From the NCBI GenBank assembly GCA_019113455.1, contig DXHG01000063.1, positions 1 to 7,605 on the forward strand: a DNA stretch of 7,605 nucleotides, in the 5' to 3' direction. Below, piece after piece: positions 6,231 to 7,605 of the stretch. The notes below the pieces were generated by a model that worked only from the letters and a program-made list of their open reading frames with translations, was not told the DNA's origin and did no database searches. The position numbers and the translations under genes are program-made. The first letter of the stretch is position 1. Each line of letters opens with the position of its first letter. Source of the stretch: Candidatus Treponema faecavium. Lineage in GTDB: Bacteria > Spirochaetota > Spirochaetia > Treponematales > Treponemataceae.

Positions 6231-7425
6231 AAATTCCTCGTGTAATAACACCGCCTCCTAATATTATGTGATTGTAATATACTACAGCGGACTGTCCTGG
6301 CGCAACAGCCCGCTGAACCGTATCAAATGTGATCCGCCATGTGTTCTGCGTAAGCGGTGCAATAACCGCATCTGCCGGTTCAGACGCCAAACGTATCTTT
6401 ACCTTCGCGCGGATTGGCGTTTTTGGCGCACAGTCTCCTGCCCATACCCAGTTATCAGCTTCAAGCGCGCGGCACAGCAGTCCGTCATTACCGCACAGTT
6501 CAATGCGGTTGTGCACCGCATCTATCGAACGCACATACAGCGGATGTTTTGCACTCACTCCCAGCCCTCTGCGCTGCCCGACAGTATAATACTGTATGCC
6601 GCGATGTTTTCCCAGCACGGTGCCGTCCGACAAAATAAAATCGCCTTGCTGCGCAGGCATATCCGAAAAAAGCGACTCAAAACACTCAGGCGGAACAAAA
6701 TCCTGACTTTCCTTCTGTTCCGCAGCAGCAAGCCCCCGTTCCCGCGCAAGCTCATACACCTGCTGCTTAGTCATGCCGGAAAACACAAAACGAACCGTTT
6801 TCAGCACATGCTGCGGTATGCGGTATAAAAAGTAGCTCTGATCTTTTCTCGCGTCAGAACCTTCCGCAAGCAGTATCGGCCGCTCTTCACCATCGGCTTC
6901 GGTACAGACCGCAGACTCTTTCTGTTCAGCGGGAGCGAGTTCCGTATACAGTTTTGCAATCGATTCAGCAGGCCGAACAAGCCGCGCATAGTGGCCGGTA
7001 CAGAAATAATCAAACGCAATACCCTGCTTTTTGGCGCGGCTGATAAGTATGCCAAACTTTATCTCCGGATTGCACTGAATACAGGGATTCGGCGTCCTTC
7101 CGCTGCGGTATTCTGCTTTAAAATACTCAAGCACAGAGTCTCGATACTCATCCTGCACATCAATTACATGATAATCGATATTGTGCTCCGCGCAGAATTC
7201 ACGGCAGCGCTCAATTGACTCGAGCTCGTCAGGGCCGTAACAGCCGCCGGTTCCCTGCTCAAGGCCAAAGCTGCTGCCGCCGTCCCATTTTGCCATTGTG
7301 AGCCCGACAACAGTACAGCCGCGTTCCTGAAGCAGCAAGGCAGCAAGGGTCGAATCCACGCCTCCGGACATGCCAACCGCAATCGTGGAACCTGCCGGCG
7401 GCAATCCAACTGTCTCAAACTGCAT
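6223..7425 (-). CDS. mnmA: tRNA-specific 2-thiouridylase MnmA, variant with altered cysteines
   Basis: A 400-residue enzyme that activates the C2 of wobble U34 in Lys, Glu and Gln tRNAs with ATP and inserts sulfur. Seen: the PP-loop S-G-G-V-D-S (20-25), G-R-T-P-N-P-C-I-Q-C-N (109-119), T-G-H-Y-A-R (143-148), K-D-Q-S-Y-F-L (194-200) and the C-terminal beta-barrel region with Y-T-V-G-Q-R-R-G-L-G (280-289). C118 fits the first catalytic Cys of the E. coli enzyme. The second, normally in S-Q-D-I-C-F, is missing: here S-Q-D is followed by F-V (241-244). Extra cysteines occur at C115 and C142, the latter replacing Ala before T-G-H-Y. An Ala/Glu-rich insert at about 150-187 makes it longer than the usual 350-370. 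An in-frame TAA nine codons upstream, with no other start between, fixes ATG 7425 as the start. Confidence 0.9.
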   Translation of the reverse strand: MQFETVGLPPAGSTIAVGMSGGVDSTLAALLLQERGCTVVGLTMAKWDGGSSFGLEQGTGGCYGPDELESIERCREFCAEHNIDYHVIDVQDEYRDSVLEYFKAEYRSGRTPNPCIQCNPEIKFGILISRAKKQGIAFDYFCTGHYARLVRPAESIAKLYTELAPAEQKESAVCTEADGEERPILLAEGSDARKDQSYFLYRIPQHVLKTVRFVFSGMTKQQVYELARERGLAAAEQKESQDFVPPECFESLFSDMPAQQGDFILSDGTVLGKHRGIQYYTVGQRRGLGVSAKHPLYVRSIDAVHNRIELCGNDGLLCRALEADNWVWAGDCAPKTPIRAKVKIRLASEPADAVIAPLTQNTWRITFDTVQRAVAPGQSAVVYYNHIILGGGVITRGIYE

Positions 7426-7431
7426 GAACGT

Positions 7432-7461
7432 ACTATAGCGTACTTTTTGCGTTTATGCAAA
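7432..7461 (-). promoter_or_regulatory. mnmA promoter with overlapping inverted repeat; probably leaderless transcript
   Basis: On the minus strand TTTGCA (7456-7461) and TATAGT (7432-7437) are 18 bases apart. The -10 ends only six bases before the A of the mnmA ATG (7425), so transcription should begin at or within a base of the start codon. No Shine-Dalgarno sequence is visible. The -35 is one arm of the inverted repeat TTTGC-N6-GCAAA (7446-7461), placed where a repressor could block RNA polymerase. The operator role is inference. Confidence 0.55.
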
Positions 7462-7557
7462 CAATCGTGATACAAACACGGCGCCGATATGCCGGTACAG
7501 CCTGTCCCGACATTCAGCGCTGCAGCCGGATAATAGCAGTATCGGAGATATTTTCAT
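7453..7557 (-). CDS. Tiny lipobox-containing ORF, doubtful
   Basis: A 34-residue ORF from ATG 7557 to TAA 7453-7455. It starts M-K-I-S-P and runs into L-L-L-S-G-C-S, which fits a lipoprotein signal with C12 as the lipidated residue; a second cysteine is at 16. The mature part would be only about 23 residues. There is no Shine-Dalgarno sequence; a TTTACA-like -35 lies upstream but with a poor -10. Its end overlaps the mnmA promoter. The lipobox match may be chance in so short a frame. I include it because nothing else explains the 180 bases upstream of mnmA. Confidence 0.2.
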   Translation of the reverse strand: MKISPILLLSGCSAECRDRLYRHIGAVFVSRLFA

Positions 7558-7605
7558 AAAATCAAAATTCTGTGTAAAAAAGTAAAAAAAAGACTATTTT
7601 TGCAG

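Noticed and set aside
7570..7605. Long A-runs at the right edge, T-runs on the minus strand, as the tail of a terminator.
   Set aside because: The only pairing inside the window is A with T; any real stem would lie beyond the edge and cannot be judged.

Overview
The window looks like chromosomal housekeeping DNA from a spirochaete, most likely Treponema or a close relative. This is an inference from the gene set and layout: a helix-turn-helix/PTS EIIA fusion, a short NifU with a BFD-type domain, a degenerate M23 envelope protein, and mid-range base composition. No rRNA or other marker is present to settle it. I see no CRISPR array, tRNA, rRNA or intact mobile element.

Left part (48-1227, minus strand): a 216-residue regulator joining an excisionase/MerR-like DNA-binding domain to a PTS EIIA domain, preceded by a cytidine deaminase gene. 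Between them lies a candidate promoter for the regulator.

Middle (1254-3897, plus strand): a good sigma70-type promoter, divergent from cdd, drives three tightly spaced genes. They encode a membrane-anchored beta-propeller-like protein, a secreted M23/LytM-fold protein that has lost its zinc ligands, and a single-pass membrane protein of unknown family. I read these as one uncharacterised envelope module.

Convergent gap (3898-4436, 539 bases without an intact gene): it holds a run of hairpins with a leftward terminator next to the plus-strand operon, a probable frameshifted gene remnant on the minus strand (about 4015-4271), a very strong leftward terminator (4283-4327) for the operon to its right, and an 8-base inverted repeat beside the nifU stop.

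Right part (4437-7461, minus strand): mnmA-nifS-nifU in that transcription order, with mnmA and nifS overlapping. NifS takes sulfur from cysteine, NifU holds nascent Fe-S clusters, and MnmA thiolates the wobble uridine of tRNA, so the operon joins sulfur mobilisation to one of its users. MnmA has an unusual cysteine pattern: the second catalytic Cys is deleted and extra cysteines lie elsewhere. Its promoter sits so close to the ATG that the mRNA is probably leaderless, and the plus-strand operon has a similar very short leader. The last ~150 bases hold a tiny lipobox-containing ORF of doubtful status.
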